Assembly: GCA_011090425.1 (NCBI GenBank)
Contig: PHGD01000004.1
Location: 34,185-98,184 of the forward strand
Direction: 5' to 3'
DNA from: Nitrospira sp. LK70
GTDB taxonomy: Bacteria > Nitrospirota > Nitrospiria > Nitrospirales > Nitrospiraceae
Length of the DNA: 64,000 nucleotides
Part shown: positions 44,305 through 52,409 of the stretch, piece after piece
How positions within the stretch are numbered: the stretch's first letter is position 1
Layout: each line of letters starts with the position of its first letter
Position numbers and translations under genes: made by a program
The notes under the pieces: generated by a model
Seen by the model: the letters and a program-made list of their open reading frames with translations, nothing else
Told to the model about the DNA's origin: nothing
The model's database searches: none

Positions 44305-45378
44305 ATGAGTATTATGGTCACCGGCGGTGCCGGGTTTATCGGTGCCAACTTCGTTCTCGACTGGCTGGCGCAACACAATGAGCCCGTGATCAACCTCGAC
44401 AAGCTCACCTATGCGGGCAATCTGGACAATCTTGCCGGGCTACAAGGGGATACGAGGCATATGTTTGTCCGAGGGGATATCGGCGATACGGTGCTCGTCG
44501 ATCGACTGCTGGCCGAGCACCGTCCCCGCGCAATCATCAATTTTGCCGCTGAAAGCCATGTCGATCGTTCCATTCACGGTCCCGGCGAATTCATCCAGAC
44601 CAACATCGTCGGCACCTTTCACTTGCTTGAATCCGTGCGGGCCTATTGGGAAGCGCTGGAAGGCGAGGCCAAAGAGCGCTTCCGCTTTCTACAGGTGTCG
44701 ACCGACGAAGTGTACGGCTCGTTAACGAAAGAGGCTCCATCCTTCAGAGAAACGAGTCGGTACGAACCAAACAGCCCCTATTCGGCCAGCAAGGCGGCCG
44801 GCGATCATCTGGTGCGCGCCTACCACCATACCTATGGGTTACCGGTTCTCACGACCAATTGCTCAAATAATTACGGTCCGTATCACTTTCCAGAAAAACT
44901 CATTCCACTGTGCATCCTGAATGCGTTGGCAGGCAAACCGCTTCCTCTTTATGGCGACGGCCGACAAGTGCGAGACTGGCTGTACGTCAAAGACCACTGC
45001 AGTGCCATCCGGCTCGTGCTTGAAAAGGGGTGCGTGGGCGAAACGTACAACATCGGCGGCTGGAACGAAAAAGCCAATCTCGATGTTGTACGGATTCTCT
45101 GCGACATCCTAGACGAACTGGCTCCGCCAACCACTCGCGACTTGCCACTTACCACTTACCGTTCCCTGATCACCTTCGTCAAAGATCGTCCGGGTCACGA
45201 CCGCCGCTATGCCATCGACGCGAGCAAACTCAAACGAGAACTAGGGTGGAAGCCCCAAGAGACCTTTGAAACAGGCCTCCGCAAGACGATTGCTTGGTAT
45301 CTGGATAACCAGAGTTGGGTTGCCAACGTCACCAGCGGTGCCTACCGCAACTGGCTCGACAAGCAATACGGCACCTGA
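44305..45378 (+). CDS. rmlB: dTDP-glucose 4,6-dehydratase RmlB
   Basis: 357 aa. NAD motif [24 protein letters not shown] and [15 protein letters not shown] (Tyr-x3-Lys), [17 protein letters not shown]. Second enzyme in dTDP-L-rhamnose synthesis. Near residues 276-290 it contains [19 protein letters not shown], which is longer than usual there; the DNA at 45141-45174 resembles the CACTTACC repeat found around 46275-46355 (see findings). Nothing else unusual. Confidence 0.95.
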   Translation: MSIMVTGGAGFIGANFVLDWLAQHNEPVINLDKLTYAGNLDNLAGLQGDTRHMFVRGDIGDTVLVDRLLAEHRPRAIINFAAESHVDRSIHGPGEFIQTNIVGTFHLLESVRAYWEALEGEAKERFRFLQVSTDEVYGSLTKEAPSFRETSRYEPNSPYSASKAAGDHLVRAYHHTYGLPVLTTNCSNNYGPYHFPEKLIPLCILNALAGKPLPLYGDGRQVRDWLYVKDHCSAIRLVLEKGCVGETYNIGGWNEKANLDVVRILCDILDELAPPTTRDLPLTTYRSLITFVKDRPGHDRRYAIDASKLKRELGWKPQETFETGLRKTIAWYLDNQSWVANVTSGAYRNWLDKQYGT

Positions 45379-45383
45379 GCGCG

Positions 45384-46286
45384 ATGAAGATACTGTTAAC
45401 GGGCAAGCGAGGTCAGGTCGGTTTTGAGTTGCAACGTGCATTGGCCCCCTTAGGGGAGGTCTATGCCGTCGATCATGCTGAGTGCGACTTGGCCGATGCC
45501 TCTGCGATCTCTGGCTTGGTGCGATCAGTTAAACCAGACCTGGTGATCAATCCTGGAGCCTATACTGCAGTAGACAAGGCAGAATCGGAGCCCGCGTTGG
45601 CTCACGCTGTCAATGCTGTCGCGCCTGGAGTTCTGGGAGAAGAAGCGGCGAAACTGGGAGCCTGGGTCGTGCATTATTCGACCGACTATGTGTTTGATGG
45701 CACCAAGCAGGGTGCCTATACGGAAGATGATCAGACGAACCCCCTCAATGTCTATGGGCGCACCAAGAGGGATGGTGAGATCGCGCTACAATCGACCGGC
45801 GCGCGGCATCTGATCTTTCGTACGAGCTGGGTGGTCGGAGTCCAGGGACAAAATTTTGCGAAAACGGTCCTGCGATTGGCTCTTGAACGAGAAAGTTTGA
45901 ACATCGTGGCGGATCAATATGGGGTGCCGACATCTGCGGCCTTGCTCGCGGATGTGACGGCACTGCTGGTTCGGCAGAGACAGCGTGAGGGAGATAAAGA
46001 CTTTCCCTACGGCTTGTATCATCTTGTGCCAGGCGGGGAGACGAACTGGTGTGAGTATGCGCGGTTTGTCCTGTCGGAAGCCGTTGCTGCCGGCAAACCT
46101 CTCAAGCTCTTGCCGGATGCTATTCGTGCGGTTCCGTCGTCGGAATATCCCACGGTTGCAAAACGCCCAGCCAATTCACGATTGGATCCCACGAAGCTTC
46201 GCCGTTGCTTTGACCTGGAATTGCCTGAGTGGCACAGCGGGGTTCAGCACGTCATGCAACAAATTCTGACTGATGGTAAGTGGTAA
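45384..46286 (+). CDS. rmlD: dTDP-4-dehydrorhamnose reductase RmlD
   Basis: 300 aa SDR. ILLTGKRGQVGFELQRAL, STDYVFDGTKQGAY and VYGRTKRDGE (Tyr-x3-Lys) are the family signatures. ATG 45384 follows the rmlB stop by five bases. Reduces dTDP-4-keto-rhamnose at the end of the route. A decayed copy of its 3' part lies at 51155. Confidence 0.95.
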   Translation: MKILLTGKRGQVGFELQRALAPLGEVYAVDHAECDLADASAISGLVRSVKPDLVINPGAYTAVDKAESEPALAHAVNAVAPGVLGEEAAKLGAWVVHYSTDYVFDGTKQGAYTEDDQTNPLNVYGRTKRDGEIALQSTGARHLIFRTSWVVGVQGQNFAKTVLRLALERESLNIVADQYGVPTSAALLADVTALLVRQRQREGDKDFPYGLYHLVPGGETNWCEYARFVLSEAVAAGKPLKLLPDAIRAVPSSEYPTVAKRPANSRLDPTKLRRCFDLELPEWHSGVQHVMQQILTDGKW

Positions 46287-46355
46287 GTAGCGAGTAGTAA
46301 GTGTGGAATAGCGAGTTGTAGCATTGAAGGAATACTGACCGCTCACCACTTACCA
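46274..46355. repeat. 11-bp inverted repeat flanking the gap before the four-helix gene
   Basis: TGGTAAGTGGT (46274-46284) and ACCACTTACCA (46345-46355) are perfect complements. The left arm overlaps the last codons of rmlD. CTCACCACTTAC occurs at 46342-46353 and again at 46739-46750, as direct repeats on both sides of the four-helix-bundle gene. AGTAGTAAGTG (46293-46303) is also complementary to 46744-46754. Confidence 0.75.
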
Positions 46356-46365
46356 GTGATCAGTA

Positions 46366-46719
46366 ATGGGTAAACCACATGAACAACTGGAAGCATGGAA
46401 ATTCGCGATGGAATTGGCTAAAGCCGTGTATCAGATGACTGCGACTTTCCCGGCAGAGGAACGTTATGGACTCGCTCAGCAAATGAGACGCGCAGCAGTG
46501 TCAATACCCAGCAATATCGTAGAAGGTGCTGGCCGAAATAGCGCAAAGGAGTTCGTGAATTTCATAGGGATATCGCGAGGCTCGTTGGCTGAACTTGAAA
46601 CGCAGCTGCAACTGGCGGTTATGCTTGGCTTCGCCGCACCAGACCACCAAGCCTTTGAATTGGCCAATGACGCTGGAAAGCGGCTAACCGGCTTACGCAA
46701 AAAACTGAGCGCCACATGA
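46366..46719 (+). CDS. four-helix-bundle (S23/IVP) family protein, second copy
   Basis: 117 aa. [40 protein letters not shown] and [19 protein letters not shown] match the same blocks as the gene at 18368. Function unknown. It lies between rmlD and rmlA with the CTCACCACTTAC direct repeats on either side, so it looks inserted. Its stop overlaps the rmlA start. Confidence 0.88.
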   Translation: MGKPHEQLEAWKFAMELAKAVYQMTATFPAEERYGLAQQMRRAAVSIPSNIVEGAGRNSAKEFVNFIGISRGSLAELETQLQLAVMLGFAAPDHQAFELANDAGKRLTGLRKKLSAT

Positions 46720-47648
46720 CTCAACTCACTCCTTCCCACTCACCACTTACTACTGACCATTCCCACTTCCCCAGAAAAGGTATTATCCTTGCCGGTGGCT
46801 CCGGCACTCGTCTGTATCCGGTGACGCAAGCGGTTTCCAAGCAGTTGCTCCCGGTCTTCGACAAACCGATGATCTACTATCCGCTCAGTGCGCTCATGTT
46901 GGCGGGGATCCGGGACCTCCTCATCATCTCCACACCGCAGGACACCCCACGCTTCGAGCAGCTGCTGGGGAGCGGCAATCAGTGGGGGCTGGATATCCAG
47001 TATGCCGTACAGCCCTCGCCCGATGGGCTCGCACAGGCGTTTCTGATCGGCGGGTCGTTCATCGGGAACAATCCCTCTGCCTTGGTGCTGGGCGATAACA
47101 TCTTCTATGGCCATGATTTTCACAGTCTGCTCGGCAACGCCATGGCGCGCACGAAAGGGGCGACGGTCTTTGCCTACCATGTTCATGACCCGGAGCGGTA
47201 TGGTGTGGTCGAATTTGATGAGAAGGGCAACGTCCTCTCGTTGGAAGAAAAGCCGAGGCAGCCCAAGTCGCACTATGCCGTGACCGGCCTCTATTTTTAC
47301 GACCATCAGGTGGTTGAGCTTGCCAAAAGCCTCAGACCTTCCCGCCGCGGTGAGCTGGAAATCACGGACCTGAATCGCTTGTATCTGGAGCAAGGCACAC
47401 TCAAAGTCGAAATCATGGGGCGTGGGTATGCTTGGTTGGACACCGGCACGCATGAATCGCTCCTCGATGCGAGCCAGTTCATCGCCACACTAGAAAACCG
47501 GCAAGGCTTGAAGGTGGCATGTCCCGAAGAAATCGCCTACAGACAGCGATGGATCGATGCCGCTCAGCTTGAAAGACTCGCACAGCCACTGGCCAAAACC
47601 GGTTACGGGCGGTATCTATCTCGCCTGTTGGAAGAAAACGTCTTTTAA
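46716..47648 (+). CDS. rmlA: glucose-1-phosphate thymidylyltransferase RmlA
   Basis: 310 aa. Core starts [49 protein letters not shown] and [13 protein letters not shown] are family motifs. First enzyme in dTDP-rhamnose synthesis. The only in-frame start is ATG 46716 (overlapping the four-helix stop), giving about 20 extra residues ([19 protein letters not shown]) encoded by repeat DNA. The usual short RmlA N-terminus has been replaced. Confidence 0.95.
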   Translation: MTQLTPSHSPLTTDHSHFPRKGIILAGGSGTRLYPVTQAVSKQLLPVFDKPMIYYPLSALMLAGIRDLLIISTPQDTPRFEQLLGSGNQWGLDIQYAVQPSPDGLAQAFLIGGSFIGNNPSALVLGDNIFYGHDFHSLLGNAMARTKGATVFAYHVHDPERYGVVEFDEKGNVLSLEEKPRQPKSHYAVTGLYFYDHQVVELAKSLRPSRRGELEITDLNRLYLEQGTLKVEIMGRGYAWLDTGTHESLLDASQFIATLENRQGLKVACPEEIAYRQRWIDAAQLERLAQPLAKTGYGRYLSRLLEENVF

Positions 47649-47740
47649 TGAAGACCACGCTGCTCGATCCGGCAATCGTAGGGCAAATCGGCGGGTATTG
47701 TGTTAGGGCTGCCCTTTTAGAACCGGACTGTGTCGAGTGA
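47648..47740 (+). other. 30-codon stub coupled to rmlA
   Basis: ATG 47648 overlaps the rmlA stop (TAATG). The frame encodes [18 protein letters not shown] and ends after a short Leu/Glu/Pro stretch. No family recognised. It sits where rmlC would be expected and may be a remnant of some gene, but similarity to RmlC is too weak to claim. Confidence 0.35.
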
Positions 47741-47769
47741 CCGGCACAACTCGGTCCTTATCTCAGCGC

Positions 47770-48257
47770 GTCAATCCTCATGCCGCGCATGCTGTATCGA
47801 GTGCGTCCTTGCTGCAGAGCCTCTGGAGGAATCGCGGGCTTATTGCACAGATGACCAGGCGTGAAGTGGTCGGGCGATAATGGGTACGTGCAGTGGACCG
47901 CATTGTTCGCTCCACTCGTGTTGATGCTCCTGATCATCATAACCCTTGGCCTGGATGCTGACGTCCTTGGGAGTGTTTGTGCGGGATGTGGGGCAAACGA
48001 TCGGCATCATGACTACAGTGATGTTGTTTCTTTCGCCTGTCTTTTGCCCTGTGACCGCCCTTTCGGAGGCGGTTCGATACTGGCTCATGGCTAATCCGCT
48101 TACCTTCATCATCGAGCAAGCACGAGCAGTCTTGATCTGGGGGCGCATGCCGGACTGGGTGGGATTGGGAGAGTACGCACTCGTTGCCATTGCCGTTGCT
48201 TGGGCTGGTTATGCGTGGTTCCAAAAAATACGCAATGGGTTTGCCGATGTCCTCTGA
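47770..48257 (+). pseudogene. wzm pseudogene A (internal deletion, frameshifts)
   Basis: Frame 1 gives SLWRNRGLIAQMTRREVVGR then TAA (47878), matching the N-terminus of the intact Wzm at 50290 (SFWRNRELILALTKREVVGR). A jump then gives VQWTALFAPLVLMLLIII, and in the next frame LTSLGVFVRDVGQTIGIMTT, VMLFLSPVFCPVTAL and KIRNGFADVL to TGA 48255. Roughly the middle third is missing. Confidence 0.88.
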
Positions 48258-48897
48258 GGACCTCAAGCCGGCCGGGGTCATTTGGCACAATGGGCACGTC
48301 CGAACCGAGGATCGTAACCACCTGCTTGGGCAGCGACCTCTAACGATATGGCTGACCGGTCTAAGCGCATCGGGCAAATCCACCTTGGCGTTTGCACTGG
48401 AGCGTCGGCTGGTCGATATCGGCCATGCGTGCTATGTGTTGGACGGCGACAATATCCGGCATGGCTTGAACAAGGATCTGAGGTTTTCACATGAGGACCG
48501 CACCGAAAATGTCAGACGCATCGCAGAAGTGGCGCGCTTGATGAACGACGCGGGTTTAGTCGTCATCACGGCATTTATCTCGCCGTATCGTGATGACCGC
48601 CGATTAGCGCGAGAGATTGTCGGCGCAGAGCGTTTTGTGGAAGTCTATCTCAGCACGCCCATTGAAACATGTGAGGCGCGAGACCCTAAAGGCATGTATA
48701 AGCGGGCGCGGGCCGGCCAACTATCAGGATTTACGGGCGTGAATGATCCATATGAATTACCCAGAACGCCTGATCTGACGATTGACACGTCGATCGCCTC
48801 GCCCTCAGACTGTGTGGGGAAGGTGCTTGCCGAAGTAATTGCGCGCATTGCAGTGTCCAAAGGCGAGAAACAACCCACGCTCAAAGACTCCCCATGA
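48247..48897 (+). CDS. cysC: adenylylsulfate kinase CysC
   Basis: 216 aa. Phosphorylates APS to PAPS, the sulfate donor. P-loop GLSASGKST at residues 38-46, DGDNIRHGLNKDL, ISPYRDDRRLAREI, and EARDPKGMYKRARAGQLSGF, all in order; length normal. Start ATG 48247 lies within the 3' end of wzm pseudogene A; the first codons (MSSEDLKP) look like the wzt start seen at 51101. With sulfotransferase and cysC remnants nearby, it points to past or present sulfated glycan. Confidence 0.94.
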   Translation: MSSEDLKPAGVIWHNGHVRTEDRNHLLGQRPLTIWLTGLSASGKSTLAFALERRLVDIGHACYVLDGDNIRHGLNKDLRFSHEDRTENVRRIAEVARLMNDAGLVVITAFISPYRDDRRLAREIVGAERFVEVYLSTPIETCEARDPKGMYKRARAGQLSGFTGVNDPYELPRTPDLTIDTSIASPSDCVGKVLAEVIARIAVSKGEKQPTLKDSP

Positions 48898-48977
48898 GCG
48901 ATGACGATATCGTTATCAATAGAGCACGTGGAGCGCGAATTAAGCGCCATGATCAAATTTTCCTATGCGGAGCTTGA
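48894..48977 (+). pseudogene. wzt-like 5' stub
   Basis: ATG 48894 overlaps the cysC stop (ATGA). The frame encodes MSDDDIVINRARGARIKR and stops at TGA 48975. The first residues look like a Wzt N-terminus (compare MSSDDIAVHVQKVSKC at 51101), with the remainder lost. 48978-49043 contains no further gene. Confidence 0.55.
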
Positions 48978-49043
48978 TCGTCGTATCCTGGGTGAAGGAA
49001 AGGGCCTCGAGTGAGGAGGGAGAATGAACGCCCAAGGCATGCA

Positions 49044-49370
49044 ATGCAGACAGTCAAAGACGACCTCGTCCTGAATGAATTCTTGGAAAAGATCACCCCG
49101 GTCCGTGCGCGCATCCAACGACTCATCCTGTTCGGGTCGCGCGCAAGAGGGACCCATCGGCCCGACTCGGATTACGATCTTCTCCTGGTCGTGTCGCGAA
49201 AAGACGATGCGCTGCTCGACGTTCTGTACGAAGCGGTGATGGACGTCCTACTGGCGCACGGGCGCTTAGTGTCGTTGAAAGTGTTTCCCGAACAGGAATT
49301 TGCCAGACTGCAAGCCTTGCAGACGCCGTTCATGGAGCATGTGAATCGAGAGGGAATTACCATTGGATAA
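49044..49370 (+). CDS. MNT-type nucleotidyltransferase (second MNT/HEPN pair)
   Basis: 108 aa. LILFGSRARGTHRPDSDYDLLL carries the GS-x10-DxD motif of antitoxin-type minimal nucleotidyltransferases. ATG 49044 is used; GTG 49011 is also open. The stop overlaps the start of the HEPN gene by one base (TAATG at 49368), implying coupling. Only distantly similar to the pair at 19291. Confidence 0.85.
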   Translation: MQTVKDDLVLNEFLEKITPVRARIQRLILFGSRARGTHRPDSDYDLLLVVSRKDDALLDVLYEAVMDVLLAHGRLVSLKVFPEQEFARLQALQTPFMEHVNREGITIG

Positions 49371-49765
49371 TGGCGCAACGGGAGTTAATCCGGAGCTATT
49401 TGGCCAAAGCGCACGAGAAGGCCCGGGTTGCCCTCGACCTCTGTGCCAGGGGAGAGTGGGACGACGCGATATCACGGGCCTACTATGCCGCATACCATGC
49501 GGCGCAAGCCGCCCTGCTGACCGAGGGGCAACGCGGCGACACCCACAAGGGCGTCGTGATGCTCTTCGGGCTCCTGCTGGTGAAAACCGGAAAACTGGAC
49601 AAGAAGTGGGGTAAGTTCTTGTCCAATCTGAAGGATGACCGCGAGGCTGGAGACTACGACGCCCTATCCTACTAGGATGAAGACACGGCACGCCGCGCGG
49701 TTCACGAAGCGGAGGCGTTTGTCGATGCGGTTGAGCAGTACCTGAGCTGGATTGTGACAAGCTGA
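49370..49765 (+). pseudogene. HEPN-domain gene with in-frame amber codon
   Basis: The open frame gives 101 aa: AYYAAYHAAQAALL and a C-terminal DREAGDYDALSY, the standard HEPN pattern. It ends at TAG 49673-49675, but the same frame continues without a break as DEDTARRAVHEAEAFVDAV and on to TGA 49763-49765. A full HEPN of about 131 aa is therefore interrupted by one amber codon (the residue after DALSY is usually Leu or similar). Either an inactivated toxin-like protein or a suppressible stop. Confidence 0.85.
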
Positions 49766-50029
49766 GAGCATTTGGCTGTTCACGACCGACGACTCATTTT
49801 TGGCGATCGCAGGAGAAGCTTTCGTGAATAAGGCGGGTGAGTCCCGGGCCGAAGGCGAAGCGGGAGAAAGTGGAACAAGTTCTCCAAATTCCGGTCAAAG
49901 CCCTCACGGGTGCATGACAAATTCGGGAATTAGCTGACTGCTTTTCCGTCACGCCGCTTGATGCGGTGAAGTCTGTCCAGCAAGATGGCGACCTCATCTG
50001 ACCGACGTGCCGGCGCGAAATCATCGGCC
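49766..50029. other. 264-bp gap between the HEPN and wzm remnants
   Basis: No coding sequence I can assign. Neither strand shows a recognisable domain, and no T-tract terminator is evident. It may hold unrecognised remnants. Confidence 0.4.
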
Positions 50030-50110
50030 GATTTCCTGAGCCTGGTCATCGCCTGGGTCCGCTTCTGGTGGTTCCAAAAAACGCGCAAAGGAGTTGTCGA
50101 TGTCCTCTAA
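50030..50110 (+). pseudogene. wzm pseudogene B (3' tail only)
   Basis: Encodes DFLSLVIAWVRFWWFQKTRK and GVVDVL before TAA 50108. It matches the last 25 residues of intact Wzm (VIAWCGFVWFQKTRKGFADV). The preceding 150 bases have no Wzm match. Confidence 0.82.
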
Positions 50111-50196
50111 GCCGAATGGTCCCGATCAATTGCCCGCTTGCCACCTGGAAACCGTGATCTCCGAGGAGCAAGGGAATCGTGTCGCGTCCCATCACC

Positions 50197-50283
50197 CATC
50201 ACCAGGATGACGTCGCCATTCGGGTGCAAAACCCCAGCAAGTGCGATTCCCTCTCCGAGCGATTGGCACCCAATGGAGCGTGA
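50197..50283 (+). pseudogene. wzt 5' fragment
   Basis: The frame reads DDVAIRVQNPSKCDSLSERL before TGA 50281. It corresponds to the start of Wzt (compare DDIAVHVQKVSKC at 51101). No start codon is kept; the ATP-binding domain is missing. Confidence 0.6.
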
Positions 50284-50289
50284 ACTGTC

Positions 50290-51111
50290 ATGCAACAGTT
50301 CTCAACTTCTCCCAAAGAAATCGCCGCTAGCTTCTGGCGCAATCGCGAGCTAATCCTTGCTTTGACCAAGCGCGAAGTGGTGGGCCGCTATAGGGGCTCT
50401 GTGATGGGGATCACGTGGTCGTTGTTTAACCCCATCCTGATGCTGCTCGTCTATACATTTGTGTTTTCTGTGGTATTCAAAGCGCGGTGGGATGTTGGCG
50501 GCGATGACAATAAAGCCGGCTTTGCCATCATGCTGTTCGTCGGCATGCTTGTCCATGGGTTATTTGCCGAATGCCTGAACCGCGCTCCGAGTCTGATTTT
50601 ATCTAACGTCAACTTCGTCAAGAAGGTCGTTTTCCCGCTTGAAATTTTGCCATGGGTAGCCATGGGCTCGGCCCTTTTTCATGCCGCCGTTAGTCTCGTG
50701 GTCTTGCTGTTGGCGCAACTGATTGTGACCCACCAACTCATGTGGACTGCGCTGTTATTCCCTTGTGTGCTCGTGCCGCTTGTGTTTGTAGCCATGGGCT
50801 TCGCGTGGTTCCTGGCAGGGCTGGGCGTGTATGTGCGTGACATCGGGCAAATCACCGGCATGTTCACCACCGTATTACTGTTTCTTTCGCCCGTGTTTTA
50901 TCCGATCAGTGCCCTACCGGAACGGTATCAAATGTGGCTGCATGTGAATCCACTGACCTTCATCATCGAAGAAAGCCGCAATATTTTGATCTATGGCAAG
51001 ATGCTGGATATCGAGGGTTGGGTGGTGAGAGTGGCGGGAGGCATGGTGATCGCGTGGTGCGGATTTGTCTGGTTTCAGAAAACTAGAAAAGGGTTTGCCG
51101 ATGTCCTCTGA
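50290..51111 (+). CDS. wzm: O-antigen ABC transporter permease Wzm (cluster 2)
   Basis: 273 aa, about six helices. SFWRNRELILALTKREVVGR, YRGSVMGITWSLFNPILML, NVNFVKKVVFPLEILPWVA, VYVRDIGQITGMFTTVLLFL, NPLTFIIEESRNILIYGKML and the end TRKGFADVL are the expected family blocks. It is distinct from the Wzm at 20885. The likely partner ATPase is the intact wzt at 53281, not the stub next to it. Confidence 0.93.
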   Translation: MQQFSTSPKEIAASFWRNRELILALTKREVVGRYRGSVMGITWSLFNPILMLLVYTFVFSVVFKARWDVGGDDNKAGFAIMLFVGMLVHGLFAECLNRAPSLILSNVNFVKKVVFPLEILPWVAMGSALFHAAVSLVVLLLAQLIVTHQLMWTALLFPCVLVPLVFVAMGFAWFLAGLGVYVRDIGQITGMFTTVLLFLSPVFYPISALPERYQMWLHVNPLTFIIEESRNILIYGKMLDIEGWVVRVAGGMVIAWCGFVWFQKTRKGFADVL

Positions 51112-51151
51112 TGACATTGCCGTCCATGTCCAGAAAGTGAGCAAGTGCTAG
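51101..51151 (+). pseudogene. wzt 5' stub overlapping the wzm stop
   Basis: ATG 51101 lies 8 bases before the wzm stop ends. Encodes MSSDDIAVHVQKVSKC then TAG 51149. The codons are a perfect Wzt-type N-terminus, cut where the sequence switches to an rmlD fragment. Confidence 0.8.
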
Positions 51152-51154
51152 CTG

Positions 51155-51403
51155 TCTTACAGCCCGCCGACGTCTGCATCCCTGCTGGCTGATGTCACGG
51201 CTCAGGTGGTTCGCCAGATACAGCGGGAGAAGGAAAGCACCTTTTCCTTTTGGGTCCTAATATCTAGTGGACAGCTGGGGGCCATGAAGTGTGACTCTGC
51301 CCGGTTTGCAGTGTCGGAAGCTCTTGCAGCCGGCAAGCCGCGTACGATCTCACCGGATGCGATCCGTGCGATTCTCTACTTAGAATATCCGACGATTAAC
51401 TAA
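51155..51403 (+). pseudogene. rmlD 3' fragment
   Basis: Frame with PPTSASLLADVTAQVVRQIQ and ARFAVSEALAAGKPRTISPD then AIRAILYLEYPTIN to TAA 51401. It follows the intact RmlD at the same order: VPTSAALLADVTALLVRQRQ, ARFVLSEAVAAGKPLKLLPD and AIRAVPSSEYPTV. Sequence is diverged, so not a recent duplicate. It directly abuts the wzt stub. Confidence 0.85.
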
Positions 51404-51511
51404 CTCTGGTGGTGTGCTCTGCGTAATGATCGAAGTTCAAGCGGACCATATTAGTGGGAAGATGACATTGTTCAATTTTTTGGATGTTACAGAAGGAATT
51501 AGCAGATAGTT

Positions 51512-52201
51512 ATGGGCTCGACATACTTCATAAATGATGAGTACCAGCGTCACAACAGAAGGCGCCAAGAGCACCTGGCAAGTTTAGCCTTGCCGCTTGC
51601 CAATAAGACAGTTTTGGAGGTTGGCGCTGGCATTGGAGATCACACTAGTTTTTTCCTCGATCGACAGTGTCGAGTTACAGTTACTGATGTGCGAGATGAG
51701 AATCTCGACTACGTAAAATCACGCTTTCCCTCAGTCGAGTCTAGGGCCATAGACTTGGAGAGAGAGACGCCGTCTGACTTGCCTCCCCACGACATTGTTT
51801 ATGCGTATGGGGTAATCTACCATTTATCAGAACCAGGTCGTGCTCTCGCGAGCATTGCCAATCTCACTACCGAGCTATTGCTGGTCGAAACTTGTGTGTC
51901 TTTTGGAGCACATGAAGCTGTTAATCCAGTTTTGGAGAATACAGGTGATCCTACCCAGGCAGCGCACGGAATTGGCTGTAGACCAACGCGACCATGGCTC
52001 TTCAATACGCTCAAACGACTTCTCCCGTACGTCTATGTACCGTTAACTCAGCCCTGGCATGAGGAGTTTCCCACGGACTGGCTCGGGGAACCTCCGGTAA
52101 ACGAGACCGGTTTGTACAGGAGTATTTTTGTGGCTACTCGGCAACCGTTGAACAATCCACTGTTGGCAGATGAACTTATCGACAGGCAGTTCCGGCGTTA
52201 A
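51512..52201 (+). CDS. class I SAM methyltransferase
   Basis: 229 aa. LEVGAGIGDHTSFFLDRQC is the SAM site; IVYAYGVIYHLSEPGRAL follows. It resembles small unassigned methyltransferases of glycan loci. A GAAGGA site stands about 15 bases before ATG 51512, rather far. It is located between rmlD and wzm fragments, so it is an insert in the rearranged zone. Confidence 0.83.
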   Translation: MGSTYFINDEYQRHNRRRQEHLASLALPLANKTVLEVGAGIGDHTSFFLDRQCRVTVTDVRDENLDYVKSRFPSVESRAIDLERETPSDLPPHDIVYAYGVIYHLSEPGRALASIANLTTELLLVETCVSFGAHEAVNPVLENTGDPTQAAHGIGCRPTRPWLFNTLKRLLPYVYVPLTQPWHEEFPTDWLGEPPVNETGLYRSIFVATRQPLNNPLLADELIDRQFRR

Positions 52202-52205
52202 CCAG

Positions 52206-52409
52206 ATGCGCCAGACTTTGTGGATTGGGTTGGTGATGAACTCGCTCACGTGGTTTGTGACTGTAGATCGCCCGCTAGCCTTGGGTGGGCAGTTTATTTC
52301 GTTTGGTGAGTGGGTTGTTCGTACACTTGGTTACGGCTTGTTTGCGCTCGCGGCTTTCGCTTTCTTTCCGCGCGCCCGTAAATCTTTTGCAGACTTGTTG
52401 TCGTCATGA
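52206..52409 (+). pseudogene. wzm pseudogene C (3' part)
   Basis: ATG-opened frame at 52206: MRQTLWIGLVMNSLTWFVTV and FGEWVVRTLGYGLFALAAFA followed by FFPRARKSFADLLSS to TGA 52407. It corresponds to the last 65 or so residues of Wzm (NPLTFIIEESR, GWVVRVAGGMVIAWCGFVW, TRKGFADVL). The FkbM gene starts 4 bases before its end. Confidence 0.82.

Noticed and set aside
49794..50024. 76-aa minus-strand frame after the HEPN gene
   Set aside because: No motif; may be an unrecognised relic but cannot be supported.
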